In this document: positions 1 to 7,529 of the stretch, piece after piece | Layout of the letters: the number at the start of each line of letters is the position of its first letter | Numbering within the stretch: the first letter of the stretch is position 1 | Assembly (NCBI RefSeq): GCF_029265375.1 | Contig: NZ_JAJUJJ010000004.1 | Span: forward strand, 1-64,000 | Reading direction: 5' to 3' | Origin: Nesterenkonia sp. | GTDB taxonomy: Bacteria; Actinomycetota; Actinomycetes; Actinomycetales; Micrococcaceae | Length of the DNA stretch: 64,000 nucleotides | Notes under the pieces: model-generated | The model's database searches: none | Seen by the model: the letters and a program-made list of their open reading frames with translations, nothing else | Told to the model about the DNA's origin: nothing | Made by a program: the position numbers and the translations under genes

Positions 1-74
1 CAACCCCGCTCCTGCAGGCGCATGAACTGTTCTCTCTTGGCCGAGAGCGGCCGACGCCCCGGGCCTTTCTTCAC
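1..74 (-). CDS. IS30-like transposase, N-terminal fragment cut by the window edge
   Basis: A GTG at 74-72 opens a minus-strand frame that runs without a stop off the left edge. Its 24 visible codons include GPGRRPLSAKREQFM, a basic N-terminus like the start of actinobacterial IS30-family transposases, which continues into a helix-turn-helix and a DDE domain outside the window. Only about 24 residues are visible, so the family call rests on recognition of a short motif. If correct, an insertion sequence lies directly upstream of, and divergent from, the oxidoreductase gene that follows. No terminal inverted repeat could be defined. Confidence 0.45.
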   Translation of the reverse strand, partial: MKKGPGRRPLSAKREQFMRLQERG

Positions 75-82
75 TCGACGCG

Positions 83-1630
83 ATGACATCACGGTCTCAA
101 TTCTGCTGGACGGTGTTGCGACCATTGATGGAAACCACCCCGTCGCCAAGTGCTCAAAATTCCCCCGTCGTTGACACCGTTGTGGCAGGCGCGGGCCTGA
201 CCGGTCTGACCACTGCCGTGCTGCTGGCCCGCTCAGGCCAGCGGACAGCTGTGCTGGAGGCCCGGCATATCGGCGCTGCGGCCACCGGCAACACCACTGC
301 CAAGGTCTCCCTGCTGCAGGGCACCAAGTTCTCGGCCATCGCGGCGAAGCAGTCCCGCGAGGTGCTGCAGGCCTATGTCTCCGGCAACCGCGAGGGGCAG
401 CAGTGGCTGCTGCGCTATCTGGAGGACAACGGCCTGGACTATCAGGTCCGCACCGCCTACAGCTATGCCCACTCCCATCCCGGCCTGGAGCCGCTCCAGC
501 AGGAGCTGGAGGCGTGCCTGTCCGCCGGCGTACCGGCCCGCTGGACTGAGTCCACCGAGCTGCCGTTTCCCACCGCCGGCGTTCTCGCCTTGGACGATCA
601 GGCCCAGATCCATCCCACCCTGCTGCTGCAGGCGCTGCTGGATGAGCTGATGGAACGCGGCGGTGCGGTGCACACCGGCGTGCGCGTGGTGGACGCCTCC
701 GGCTCGGCGCCGCTGACGGTGCAGACCACAGCCGGGACGGTGCAGGCCGACCACCTCGTGCTGGCCACCGGCGTGCCGGTGCTCGACCGCGGGGGCTATT
801 TCGCCAAACTCACCGGCGAACGCTCCTATGCCTCGGCCTACCGGCTGCCTGCCGGCAGAGCTCCCCCGCAGGGGATGTACCTCAGCGTGGACTCCCCCGG
901 CCGCAGCACCCGCACCGCTGAGGTCAACGGCGAGGAGCTGCTGCTGGTCGGCGGCAACGGCCATATGGTCGGCCGTGCTGAGTCGCACCGCGGCGCGGTG
1001 GAGGACCTGCACACCTGGACCGTGCAGCACTTCCCCGGGGCTCAGCTGACCCACCGCTGGTCGGCCCAGGACTATCAGCCCGCCGACAGCGTCCCATTCG
1101 TCGGCCCCCTTCCGCGCCGCGGCGGCAGAATCCATGTGGCCACCGGCTACAGCAAGTGGGGCATGACCAATGCGGTGGCTGCCGCTTTGGCGCTCTCATC
1201 GCAGATCCTCGGCGGATCGATGCCCTGGGCCGAAACGCTCAGCAGCCGCCGTCCGACTGTCTCCGCGGTGCTGAGCGGCGTGCAGAAGAACGTCTCCATC
1301 GGCGCCAGGATGGGTACCGACTGGGCCTCCGCGGAGCTGCAGTCCCTGCCTGAGCAGGTACCGCCTGAAGGCTCCGGCGTCGTCGGGCGCTCCGGCGGCC
1401 GTCCCGTGGGCATATCGACTCTCGGCGGCGCCGTCCGGCAGGTCTCGGCGATATGCCCGCATATGGGCGGAGTGCTGAACTGGAACGACGCCGAATGCAC
1501 CTGGGACTGCCCGCTGCACGCCTCCCGCTTCACCGCCGACGGGACTCTGCTGGAAGGCCCGGCGGTGAATAATCTGACCAGACTCGACGACGACGGGCCC
1601 GGGTCGTCGAATTCTGCGCCCAGCGGGTAG
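83..1630 (+). CDS. FAD-dependent oxidoreductase with C-terminal Rieske [2Fe-2S] domain
   Basis: The N-terminal part is a DAO-type FAD-binding fold with the dinucleotide motif GAGLTG at residues 36-41, followed by the conserved stretch TGNTTAKVSLLQGTK. The C-terminus is a Rieske domain with ligand pairs C458-x-H460 and C476-x-x-H479. This architecture is known from cytosolic flavoprotein/Rieske fusions in Firmicutes and Actinobacteria, whose substrate is unknown; electrons probably pass between flavin and the cluster. The start is uncertain: ATG at 83 or 128, neither with a good ribosome site. An IS30-like gene begins only 9 bases upstream on the other strand, so the N-terminal 20-30 residues may have been altered by the insertion. 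Confidence 0.8.
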   Translation: MTSRSQFCWTVLRPLMETTPSPSAQNSPVVDTVVAGAGLTGLTTAVLLARSGQRTAVLEARHIGAAATGNTTAKVSLLQGTKFSAIAAKQSREVLQAYVSGNREGQQWLLRYLEDNGLDYQVRTAYSYAHSHPGLEPLQQELEACLSAGVPARWTESTELPFPTAGVLALDDQAQIHPTLLLQALLDELMERGGAVHTGVRVVDASGSAPLTVQTTAGTVQADHLVLATGVPVLDRGGYFAKLTGERSYASAYRLPAGRAPPQGMYLSVDSPGRSTRTAEVNGEELLLVGGNGHMVGRAESHRGAVEDLHTWTVQHFPGAQLTHRWSAQDYQPADSVPFVGPLPRRGGRIHVATGYSKWGMTNAVAAALALSSQILGGSMPWAETLSSRRPTVSAVLSGVQKNVSIGARMGTDWASAELQSLPEQVPPEGSGVVGRSGGRPVGISTLGGAVRQVSAICPHMGGVLNWNDAECTWDCPLHASRFTADGTLLEGPAVNNLTRLDDDGPGSSNSAPSG

Positions 1631-1806
1631 ACTGGTGCACTGTTGCGGTCCGCCCTGCGGACCCATGCGTCGTCAGAACGCCTTCTCAGCAGGTGCCTCT
1701 GCGCACCGGTGATGCTGTCAGCAGTGACTTTCTCGCGGCGACCGAGTGCACCGTCCGGTGCTTTCGCCCCTGCCAGACCCCCTGAACCGGACCGTTCTGG
1801 CGACCT

Positions 1807-3156
1807 ATGAAAGGCCATCCCATTTCTGAATCCCCTATGACCTTCGCCGCCCTGGGCGTCCCCGCACCCCTGGTGGATGTCCTGCAGGCCGAAGGCAAGA
1901 CCACCGCGTTCGATATTCAGCGCCACACCCTGCCGGACACTCTGTCCGGACGCGATGTGCTCGGACGCGGCAAGACCGGCTCGGGCAAGACCCTGGCGTT
2001 CTCCCTGCCCCTGGTGGCGCGGCTGGCCGCAGCCGGAGGCTCCCGAGCCTCGCGGCGTCCCCGCGGGCTGGTGCTGGCCCCCACCCGCGAGCTGGCCACG
2101 CAGATCCATGGCGTCATTGAGCCGTTGGCGGCGGCGAGCGGACTGCGCACCACCACGATCTTCGGCGGAGTCAGCCAGGCTCGTCAGGTCTCGGCGCTGC
2201 GCGACGGCGTCGATATTGTCATCGCCTGCCCGGGCCGGCTGCAGGACCTGCTCCACCAAGGTGCCCTGACTCTGGACGGAGTGGAGATCACCGTTCTGGA
2301 CGAGGCCGATCATATGGCCGACCTGGGCTTCCTGCCGGTGGTCACCCGTCTGCTGACCGCCACCCCCGCCGGAGGGCAGCGGATGTTCTTCTCCGCCACC
2401 TTGGACAACGGCGTCGATGTGCTGGTCAGACGGTTCCTGCGCAATGAGCTGCTGCACTCGGTGGATGAGGCCACCTCTCCGGTGGCGGATATGACCCACC
2501 ATGTCTTCGAGGTCGCCGCGGAGGAGAAAAAGCCGCTGGTCAAGGCCCTGGCCTCGGGCACCGGACGGCGGATCCTGTTCACCCGCACCAAGCACCAGGC
2601 CAAGAAGCTGGCCAAGCAGCTCACCGCCCAGGGGGTGCCGGCGGTGGATCTGCACGGCAACCTCTCGCAGAACCAGCGCGACAGAAACCTCGCGTCCTTC
2701 GGATCCGGGGATGTGCGGGTGCTGGTGGCCACCGACGTCGCCGCCCGCGGAGTCCACGTGGACTCGGTGGAACTGGTGGTGCATGTGGATCCGCCCGCTG
2801 AGCATAAGGCCTATCTGCACCGCTCGGGACGCACCGCACGGGCCGGCAGCTCCGGAGACGTGGTCACGGTCATGCTCCCCGAGCAGCGCCGCGACACCCT
2901 CGCCCTGCTGCGCCGCGCGGCCATCGACGCCGCCCCGGCCGCGGTGTCCAGCACCTCGCAGCAGGTCAGCCAGCTGGTCGGCGAGCCGGCCCCCTATGTG
3001 GCGCCTCCGGCCGCACCGGCAGCCGGCAGCACCCAGCGCGCCAACACCCCCGGGCGCCGCAGCGGCCGCGGCCGCAGCGGACGGAATCGCAGCTCCTCCG
3101 CAGGTGAGCGGTCAGGTCGCCGTCGGTCGGGGCGCCGCACACCAGTGGCGGGCTAG
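1807..3156 (+). CDS. DEAD-box ATP-dependent RNA helicase
   Basis: A two-RecA-domain SF2 helicase that unwinds RNA duplexes. Motif I is GRGKTGSGKT (residues 53-62), followed by PTRELA, the DEAD box (about 165-168) and SAT; the second domain has ARGVHV and the motif VI HRSGRTAR. After the core comes a low-complexity C-terminal tail rich in Arg, Gly and Ser (RSGRGRSGRNRSSS), typical of extra RNA-binding surface in actinobacterial RhlE/DeaD-like proteins. The gene stands alone with a 176-base upstream gap in which nothing further was recognised. An in-frame ATG at 1837 (MTFAALG) is an alternative start. The exact subfamily (rhlE, deaD or csdA type) cannot be fixed by reading. Confidence 0.88.
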   Translation: MKGHPISESPMTFAALGVPAPLVDVLQAEGKTTAFDIQRHTLPDTLSGRDVLGRGKTGSGKTLAFSLPLVARLAAAGGSRASRRPRGLVLAPTRELATQIHGVIEPLAAASGLRTTTIFGGVSQARQVSALRDGVDIVIACPGRLQDLLHQGALTLDGVEITVLDEADHMADLGFLPVVTRLLTATPAGGQRMFFSATLDNGVDVLVRRFLRNELLHSVDEATSPVADMTHHVFEVAAEEKKPLVKALASGTGRRILFTRTKHQAKKLAKQLTAQGVPAVDLHGNLSQNQRDRNLASFGSGDVRVLVATDVAARGVHVDSVELVVHVDPPAEHKAYLHRSGRTARAGSSGDVVTVMLPEQRRDTLALLRRAAIDAAPAAVSSTSQQVSQLVGEPAPYVAPPAAPAAGSTQRANTPGRRSGRGRSGRNRSSSAGERSGRRRSGRRTPVAG

Positions 3157-3245
3157 CCGCTGTCGGGGTCCACCAGCGACTAGGATGTTCTGCGGCCGGC
3201 CGGAAGCCGGCTTCAGAACACCGCCGCCGCTGATCAGGAGCCTGG

Positions 3246-4583
3246 ATGACGGCTTGGAATCTGATCACTGACCTGGGATTCATCTGCCTGCTGCTGCTGG
3301 CCGGTGCCCTGCTGCGCGCTAAGGTCCGCGTCATCCAGGCGCTGTTCCTGCCGGCCAGTCTGATCGCCGGGATCCTGGGCCTGGCCCTGGGCCCCAACGG
3401 CCTGGGGGTGATTCCCTTCTCCGAGGCCCTGGGCGACTATGCGGGCATCCTCATCGCCGTGGTCTTCGCCGCCCTCCCGTTCACCTCCCAGCTGACCTCC
3501 TTCGCCCAGGCCGCCAAGAACGTGGTGACCACCTGGGCGGTGTCTCAGTCCGTGGTGGCGCTGCAGTGGGGTCTGGTCCTGCTGTTCTCGCTGGCGGTGA
3601 TCGCGCTGATCTTCTCCGACATCCCCGACGGCTTCGGCCTGATGATGGCGGCCGGATTCATGGGCGGACACGGCACGGCGGCCGCCATCACCGAGGTCTA
3701 CGGCGATCAGTGGGCAGAGGCGCAGAGCCTGGGAATGACTGCCGCCACCGTGGGGATCATCGTCTCCGTGCTCGGCGGGATTCTGCTGATCAAGCTCGAG
3801 TCCCAGCGGGGCGGCACCGCCTATCTGCGCAGCTTTGCGGATCTGCCACCCCAGCTGCGGACCGGAATTGTCGAGCCGAACCAGCGCACTGCAGTGGGCG
3901 AAGGTCCGGTGTCCACTATGTCCATCGATCCGCTGATCTACCACGCCGGCCTGGTTCTGGGGGTGGCCGGAGTCTCGGTGCTGGCAGCCGATGCGCTCAG
4001 CGGGCTGGGACCCGGCATCAGCGTGCCGACCTTCTCTGTGGCGTTTCTGGCTGGCTTCGCGGTGCTGGGGCTGCTGCGGTCCACCGGCGCGATGCGGCAC
4101 TTCGATCGGCGGCTCTTCGAGCGGACCTCCAGCTCCTCAACGGACCTGCTGGTAGCGTTCGGCATCGCCTCCATCAACCCGGCCGTAGTGGTGGCCTACG
4201 CCGCTCCCCTGGCACTGCTGCTGGCGTTCGGAGTGGCGTTCATCCTCTGCTTCTACGCCCTGATCGCCAAGCGGCTGTTCACCGACCACCCTGTGGAGCA
4301 GTCGCTGTTCCTGTGGGGCTGGAACACCGGCACCGTGGCGATGGGCATCGCACTGCTGCGCGTGGTGGATCCGGATATGCGCTCGAAGACCCTGGACTAC
4401 TACGGGATCGCGTATGTGCCCATCGGGTTTGTCGACATCGCCATCATTGCCCTGCTGCCCATGCTGGTCATGGCGGGAATGGCATGGCCGGCCGCTCTGG
4501 TGCTCACCGCCGCTGGAGCCGCACTGCTGGTGGGAGCCCGCCTGACGGTGGCCCGACCACGCACCGCCGCTCCCATAACGTAA
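3246..4583 (+). CDS. gltS: GltS-family sodium:glutamate symporter-like transporter
   Basis: A 445-residue polytopic membrane protein with about ten hydrophobic segments. The motif GGHGT in the first half (about residues 139-143) and the two-fold repeat of hydrophobic helices match the GltS family of Na+-coupled glutamate carriers; the loop RHFDRRLFERTSSSS and a C-terminal FLWGWNTGTVAMG also fit. The sequence is diverged from enterobacterial GltS, so the substrate is inferred from family only. The start is fixed by AGGAG at 3236-3240, five bases before the ATG. The stop codon lies inside the palindromic promoter region of the downstream satD gene, so the two genes are closely packed but probably separately transcribed. 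Confidence 0.72.
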   Translation: MTAWNLITDLGFICLLLLAGALLRAKVRVIQALFLPASLIAGILGLALGPNGLGVIPFSEALGDYAGILIAVVFAALPFTSQLTSFAQAAKNVVTTWAVSQSVVALQWGLVLLFSLAVIALIFSDIPDGFGLMMAAGFMGGHGTAAAITEVYGDQWAEAQSLGMTAATVGIIVSVLGGILLIKLESQRGGTAYLRSFADLPPQLRTGIVEPNQRTAVGEGPVSTMSIDPLIYHAGLVLGVAGVSVLAADALSGLGPGISVPTFSVAFLAGFAVLGLLRSTGAMRHFDRRLFERTSSSSTDLLVAFGIASINPAVVVAYAAPLALLLAFGVAFILCFYALIAKRLFTDHPVEQSLFLWGWNTGTVAMGIALLRVVDPDMRSKTLDYYGIAYVPIGFVDIAIIALLPMLVMAGMAWPAALVLTAAGAALLVGARLTVARPRTAAPIT

Positions 4584-4622
4584 AGGGTTATATTTTTCAG
4601 ATATAACCGTTATGCTCATGTC
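4574..4622 (+). promoter_or_regulatory. satD promoter with a perfect dyad operator
   Basis: A perfect inverted repeat, GGTTATAT at 4586-4593 and ATATAACC at 4601-4608 with a 7-base spacer, is the only strongly A+T-rich stretch nearby. It is followed by a -10-like TATGCT at 4611-4616, six bases before the satD ATG, which suggests a leaderless transcript starting at the start codon. The expected -35 position falls inside the left arm, so a bound protein would block RNA polymerase. CATAACG (4574-4580) and CGTTATG (4608-4614) form a second, offset repeat. Another perfect palindrome, GCTCATG/CATGAGC, spans the start codon (4614-4628). The protein that binds is unknown; SatD itself has a helix-turn-helix. 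Confidence 0.65.
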
Positions 4623-5276
4623 ATGAGCTCTGAGCACGTAGCCGTCATCGCCGATGTGATCGACTCCCGGTCCTATCCGGACCGTTCGGCAGTCCAGCAG
4701 CAGGTGGAGCAGCTGCTCCAGCGGATCAGCGACGCCTATCCGCCGCTGCGGGCGTTCACCCCCACGGTAGGCGACGAGCTGCAGGCCGTCTACAGTTCCC
4801 GCGCCGAGGCGCTGGCCGCCACCCTCTACGCGGGCCTGCTCCACGAATCCGGGCCGCAGCTGCGGTTCGGACTGGGCCAGGGCGAAGTGTTCGCGGTGAC
4901 CAGCAGCGGCTCGGAGAGCATCGAGGACGGACCCGGATGGTGGCGGGCCCGGGAGGCCGTGGAGTCCGCCCACCGGCTGCAGCGCCGGCACCGGTATCTG
5001 CGCAGCCGGTTCGTCGGCCCCGAGCCCGAGCTCCAGAGGCTGACCAATGCCTATCTGCTGCTGCGTGATCAGACAGTGGAGGCAATGAGTCTCAGTGCCC
5101 GCCGGTACGCTCGGGGTATGGCTGAGGGCAGGAGTCAGGAGAGCGTGGCTGAACAGCTGGGCGTCTCCCAGCCGGCGGTATCGAAGTCCCTGCGCAGCTC
5201 CGGGGCCGCCGCGGTGTTGCAGGGACTGCGCGAGCTCACCGACGCCGCCGATGCGCCGACGCAGGAGGCGCAGTGA
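4623..5276 (+). CDS. SatD family protein: cyclase-palm-like domain plus helix-turn-helix
   Basis: A 217-residue soluble protein of the SatD family, named after a streptococcal secretion/acid-tolerance locus; its biochemical role is not established. The N-terminal half shows ADVIDSR (residues 10-16), VGDELQ (49-54), RFGLGQG (81-87) and EDGPGWWRAREA (101-112). The order and spacing resemble the two metal-binding sites and the GxxVNxAaR element of class III nucleotidyl cyclases and GGDEF proteins; this is my inference. Residues about 169-192 (SQESVAEQLGVSQPAVSKSLR) form a clear helix-turn-helix. No ribosome site is present; the gene looks leaderless. It overlaps the next gene by four bases (GTGA). 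Confidence 0.75.
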   Translation: MSSEHVAVIADVIDSRSYPDRSAVQQQVEQLLQRISDAYPPLRAFTPTVGDELQAVYSSRAEALAATLYAGLLHESGPQLRFGLGQGEVFAVTSSGSESIEDGPGWWRAREAVESAHRLQRRHRYLRSRFVGPEPELQRLTNAYLLLRDQTVEAMSLSARRYARGMAEGRSQESVAEQLGVSQPAVSKSLRSSGAAAVLQGLRELTDAADAPTQEAQ

Positions 5277-6010
5277 CGCTGCTGGGCCTGATTCTGCTGA
5301 GCATCGGAGGCGGCGATCTGCTGCGGGTGCTGCTTCCGCGCAGAGCCGGCAGCCTGCTGCGGATCGTCCTGCTGGCCGGGTTCTCTCTGGTGGTGCTGGT
5401 GGCCGGAGGGATCCGCTGCTCAGTGCCTGCCTGGGGGATTCTGCTGGGGCTGGTGGCAGCCGCCTTCTGGTTCTGCACCGTGCGCATCGGGCCGCCGCTT
5501 CCTCCGCACCGGCTTATCCGCACCCCGCGGGTCCAAGCCGTGCTGGTCATCGGTTTCCTGCTGATCACCGCCGCGGCGGTGCTGCTGGCCCAGCTGAGCG
5601 GCAGCGCGGCGGCTGCGGCGGCCCATCACACCCTGGGCGGCCTGCCGCTGCAGACTGCGGTGCTGGGGGCCGGCGTGGCCGCGTTCCTGGGGGTGAGCTC
5701 CAATGGCCTGGTGCGGGCAGCGCTGCGGCAGGACGGCTCCCATCCGTGGGAGCAGGCGGCCTCCAATGCCCATCAGCTCAAGGGCGGGCGTTGGATCGGG
5801 CCGCTGGAGCGGATCACGCTGACCGGTCTGCTGGTGGCCGGTGCCTACCCGGTGGCGGCAGGACTGATCGCGGCCAAAGGCATCGTGCGCTTCCCGGAGA
5901 TCCAGGCGGACCAGGCCAACGGCAATAAGGCGGAGTATTTCCTGGTGGGCAGCTTCGTCAGTTGGACCCTGGCCATCCTGGCTGCGGGTCTGCTGATGGC
6001 TGCGCAGTGA
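5273..6010 (+). CDS. Polytopic membrane protein, conserved partner of SatD
   Basis: A 245-residue protein with about seven hydrophobic segments (near residues 2-22, 28-46, 51-67, 87-105, 125-147, 180-200, 226-244). The C-terminal signature IGPLER, then AAKGIVRF, then EYFLVGSFVSW resembles the DUF3307-type membrane proteins that accompany SatD genes in Firmicutes and Actinobacteria. The GTG start overlaps the satD stop (GTGA), so the two are probably translationally coupled and form one functional unit. The conserved charged residues at the end of the sixth segment and before the last may face the cytoplasm, where SatD acts. Function is unknown. Confidence 0.65.
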   Translation: MTLLGLILLSIGGGDLLRVLLPRRAGSLLRIVLLAGFSLVVLVAGGIRCSVPAWGILLGLVAAAFWFCTVRIGPPLPPHRLIRTPRVQAVLVIGFLLITAAAVLLAQLSGSAAAAAAHHTLGGLPLQTAVLGAGVAAFLGVSSNGLVRAALRQDGSHPWEQAASNAHQLKGGRWIGPLERITLTGLLVAGAYPVAAGLIAAKGIVRFPEIQADQANGNKAEYFLVGSFVSWTLAILAAGLLMAAQ

Positions 6011-6029
6011 TGCGGCAACCCCGCAGCGC

Positions 6030-6467
6030 TCAGGGAGCGAACTGCAGCAGCTGCGAGCGCACCTCCGGGCTCAGCCGCCGCGGGGATCCGGTCTCCCGGT
6101 CCACCATCACCAGTGTGGAGCGGGCGGTGACCTGCGGGGCGGGCAGCTCCGGGTCCGAGCGCAGGGCATAGTCGATGACGAAGCTGGCTCCGCCCACCGA
6201 GGGCACTGTCATCTCCACGGTGACCGGGTCCCGCTGGTAGGGCAGCTGGCCGCGGTACTTCAGCTGAAAATCGGCCACCAGGGCCCACAGCTCCTGGTCA
6301 GGCGCCAGCGGCGGGAAGATTCCCTGCTGATCGGGGTCGCTGCCGCTGCGCCAGAAGGCCCGTGCCCGGGCTTCCTCCAGCAGACGCAGAATGGCCACAT
6401 TGTTCACATGTCCGTAGGGGTCCTGGTCGCCCCACCGAAGCTGCAGGGATACCGCAATGGCTGTCAT
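6030..6467 (-). CDS. Acyl-CoA thioesterase (4HBT hotdog fold)
   Basis: A 145-residue single hotdog domain. The active-site signature WGDQDPYGHVNN (residues 12-23, catalytic Asp16) is that of 4-hydroxybenzoyl-CoA-type thioesterases, which hydrolyse acyl-CoA to free acid and CoA in the cytosol. The substrate cannot be read from sequence. It lies 29 bases downstream of the macro-domain gene on the same strand and could be the last gene of the NUDIX/macro/thioesterase cluster. A paralogue of the same length and motif is at 23535-23972. Confidence 0.85.
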   Translation of the reverse strand: MTAIAVSLQLRWGDQDPYGHVNNVAILRLLEEARARAFWRSGSDPDQQGIFPPLAPDQELWALVADFQLKYRGQLPYQRDPVTVEMTVPSVGGASFVIDYALRSDPELPAPQVTARSTLVMVDRETGSPRRLSPEVRSQLLQFAP

Positions 6468-6496
6468 GGCTCCCAGCGTAAGTCATGGCCTGCGGG

Positions 6497-7033
6497 TCAC
6501 TGCGCATCGGCTCCCGGGCCGAACCGCCGGCTGAAGGCCTGTGTGGCCGTCGCGTTGAAGGTGACGAACCTGATCTCCTCGAAGTGCTCTCTCAGCGCCG
6601 GGTCCTGCTGCAGCGCCGCAGCGGCGGCCTCAGCCACCTGATGCGGGTCCCATCCGTAGACTCCGGCGCCGATGGCCGGGAATGCGATGGTCTTCGCCCC
6701 GGCGTCCCGTGCCTGCTGGAGGCTGGTGGCAAAGCAGCTGCGCAGCACACCGGCGTCGTGCTCGCCGGCGCGGCGATTGGGAGCCACAGTGTGGATGACC
6801 CAGCGCGCCGGCAGTCTGCCGGCTCCGGTGCGGACGGCCCTCCCGGCAGGCAGCCCATCTGGCAGCTGGGTGCGGCGGAGGCGGCGGCATTCCTCCAGCA
6901 GCTCGGGCCCGGCCGCCCGGTGGATGGCGCCGTCGACCCCTCCCCCGCCCAGCAGCGAGGAGTTGGCCGCATTGACCACCGCATCCACCTGCTGCGCGGT
7001 GATATCCCCCTGCACCACGGTGATCCGGGTCAT
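6497..7033 (-). CDS. Macro domain protein, O-acetyl-ADP-ribose deacetylase type
   Basis: A 178-residue single macro domain of the MacroD/YmdB class. Key ADP-ribose-binding elements are VQGDITAQ (residues 7-14), NAAN (21-24) and GGGGVDGAIHRAAG (29-42), plus a C-terminal FPAIGAGVYG. Members bind ADP-ribose, deacetylate O-acetyl-ADP-ribose, and remove mono-ADP-ribose from Asp/Glu. Its ATG shares one base with the stop of the upstream NUDIX gene (TGATG), so the two are coupled. The pairing with a NUDIX hydrolase suggests ADP-ribose turnover. Confidence 0.9.
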   Translation of the reverse strand: MTRITVVQGDITAQQVDAVVNAANSSLLGGGGVDGAIHRAAGPELLEECRRLRRTQLPDGLPAGRAVRTGAGRLPARWVIHTVAPNRRAGEHDAGVLRSCFATSLQQARDAGAKTIAFPAIGAGVYGWDPHQVAEAAAAALQQDPALREHFEEIRFVTFNATATQAFSRRFGPGADAQ

Positions 7034-7497
7034 CAGCTCCGCCCTTCCGCGGCCAGGATCCGACGCACCGCTGGGGCCACCTGCTCGGTCAGCAGTGGGG
7101 CGAGATCATCACTGGGGCGCAGCTGATCCAGCGGTATCCAGCGCAGCTCCTCGATCTCGGCGGCCGGCTGCAGCTGAGCGAGGATCTCTTCGCCGAGCGA
7201 GGGTTCGGCAGGCAGCTGAGCCATATCCACCAGATAGTTCTCGCAGACGACGTCGTATCCGGACTCGTTGGCTGCGGCGGCGCGGAAGCGTCCCATCGGC
7301 TGCAGCTGCGCCGGCTGCAGGTGAAGCCCGATCTCCTCCGCTATCTCGCGGAGCGCGGTCCGACGCGGGCCCTCGTCCGGTTCCGGCTTGCCGCCGGGCT
7401 GCATGAAGCGCTCGGTGCCGCGCTTGCGGACGGTGAGCACGCGGCGGCGGCTGTCCAGCAGCACGACGGCGGCAACGTGGATGCTCTTCTGGCTCAC
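7033..7497 (-). CDS. NUDIX hydrolase
   Basis: A complete Nudix box GX5EX7REUXEEXGU lies at residues 36-58 (G36, E42, REIAEEIGL 50-58), which coordinates Mg2+ for cleavage of nucleoside diphosphates linked to another moiety. I chose the GTG at 7497 (MSQKSIHVAAV) because a TACACT -10 box ends seven bases before it, the leaderless pattern common here; a longer frame opens at 7527. The gene is divergent from arcA and coupled to the macro-domain gene. ADP-ribose as substrate is suggested by that neighbour, not by specific residues; YrdC-like or 8-oxo-dGTP substrates remain possible. Confidence 0.85.
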   Translation of the reverse strand: MSQKSIHVAAVVLLDSRRRVLTVRKRGTERFMQPGGKPEPDEGPRRTALREIAEEIGLHLQPAQLQPMGRFRAAAANESGYDVVCENYLVDMAQLPAEPSLGEEILAQLQPAAEIEELRWIPLDQLRPSDDLAPLLTEQVAPAVRRILAAEGRS

Positions 7498-7504
7498 CCG
7501 CCCG

Positions 7505-7510
7505 AGTGTA
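7505..7510 (-). promoter_or_regulatory. -10 box of the NUDIX/macro operon
   Basis: TACACT on the minus strand, seven bases before the GTG at 7497. Same geometry as other leaderless-type starts in the window. No clear -35 was identified. Confidence 0.45.
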
Positions 7511-7529
7511 GCGGCACCGGTGTGCAAGC

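Noticed and set aside
1147-2820. 557-residue minus-strand open frame across the helicase gene
   Set aside because: It is the antisense of the Rieske end and the DEAD-box helicase, both with full motif sets; the product is low-complexity His/Gly/Gln-rich, as expected from high-G+C antisense frames.
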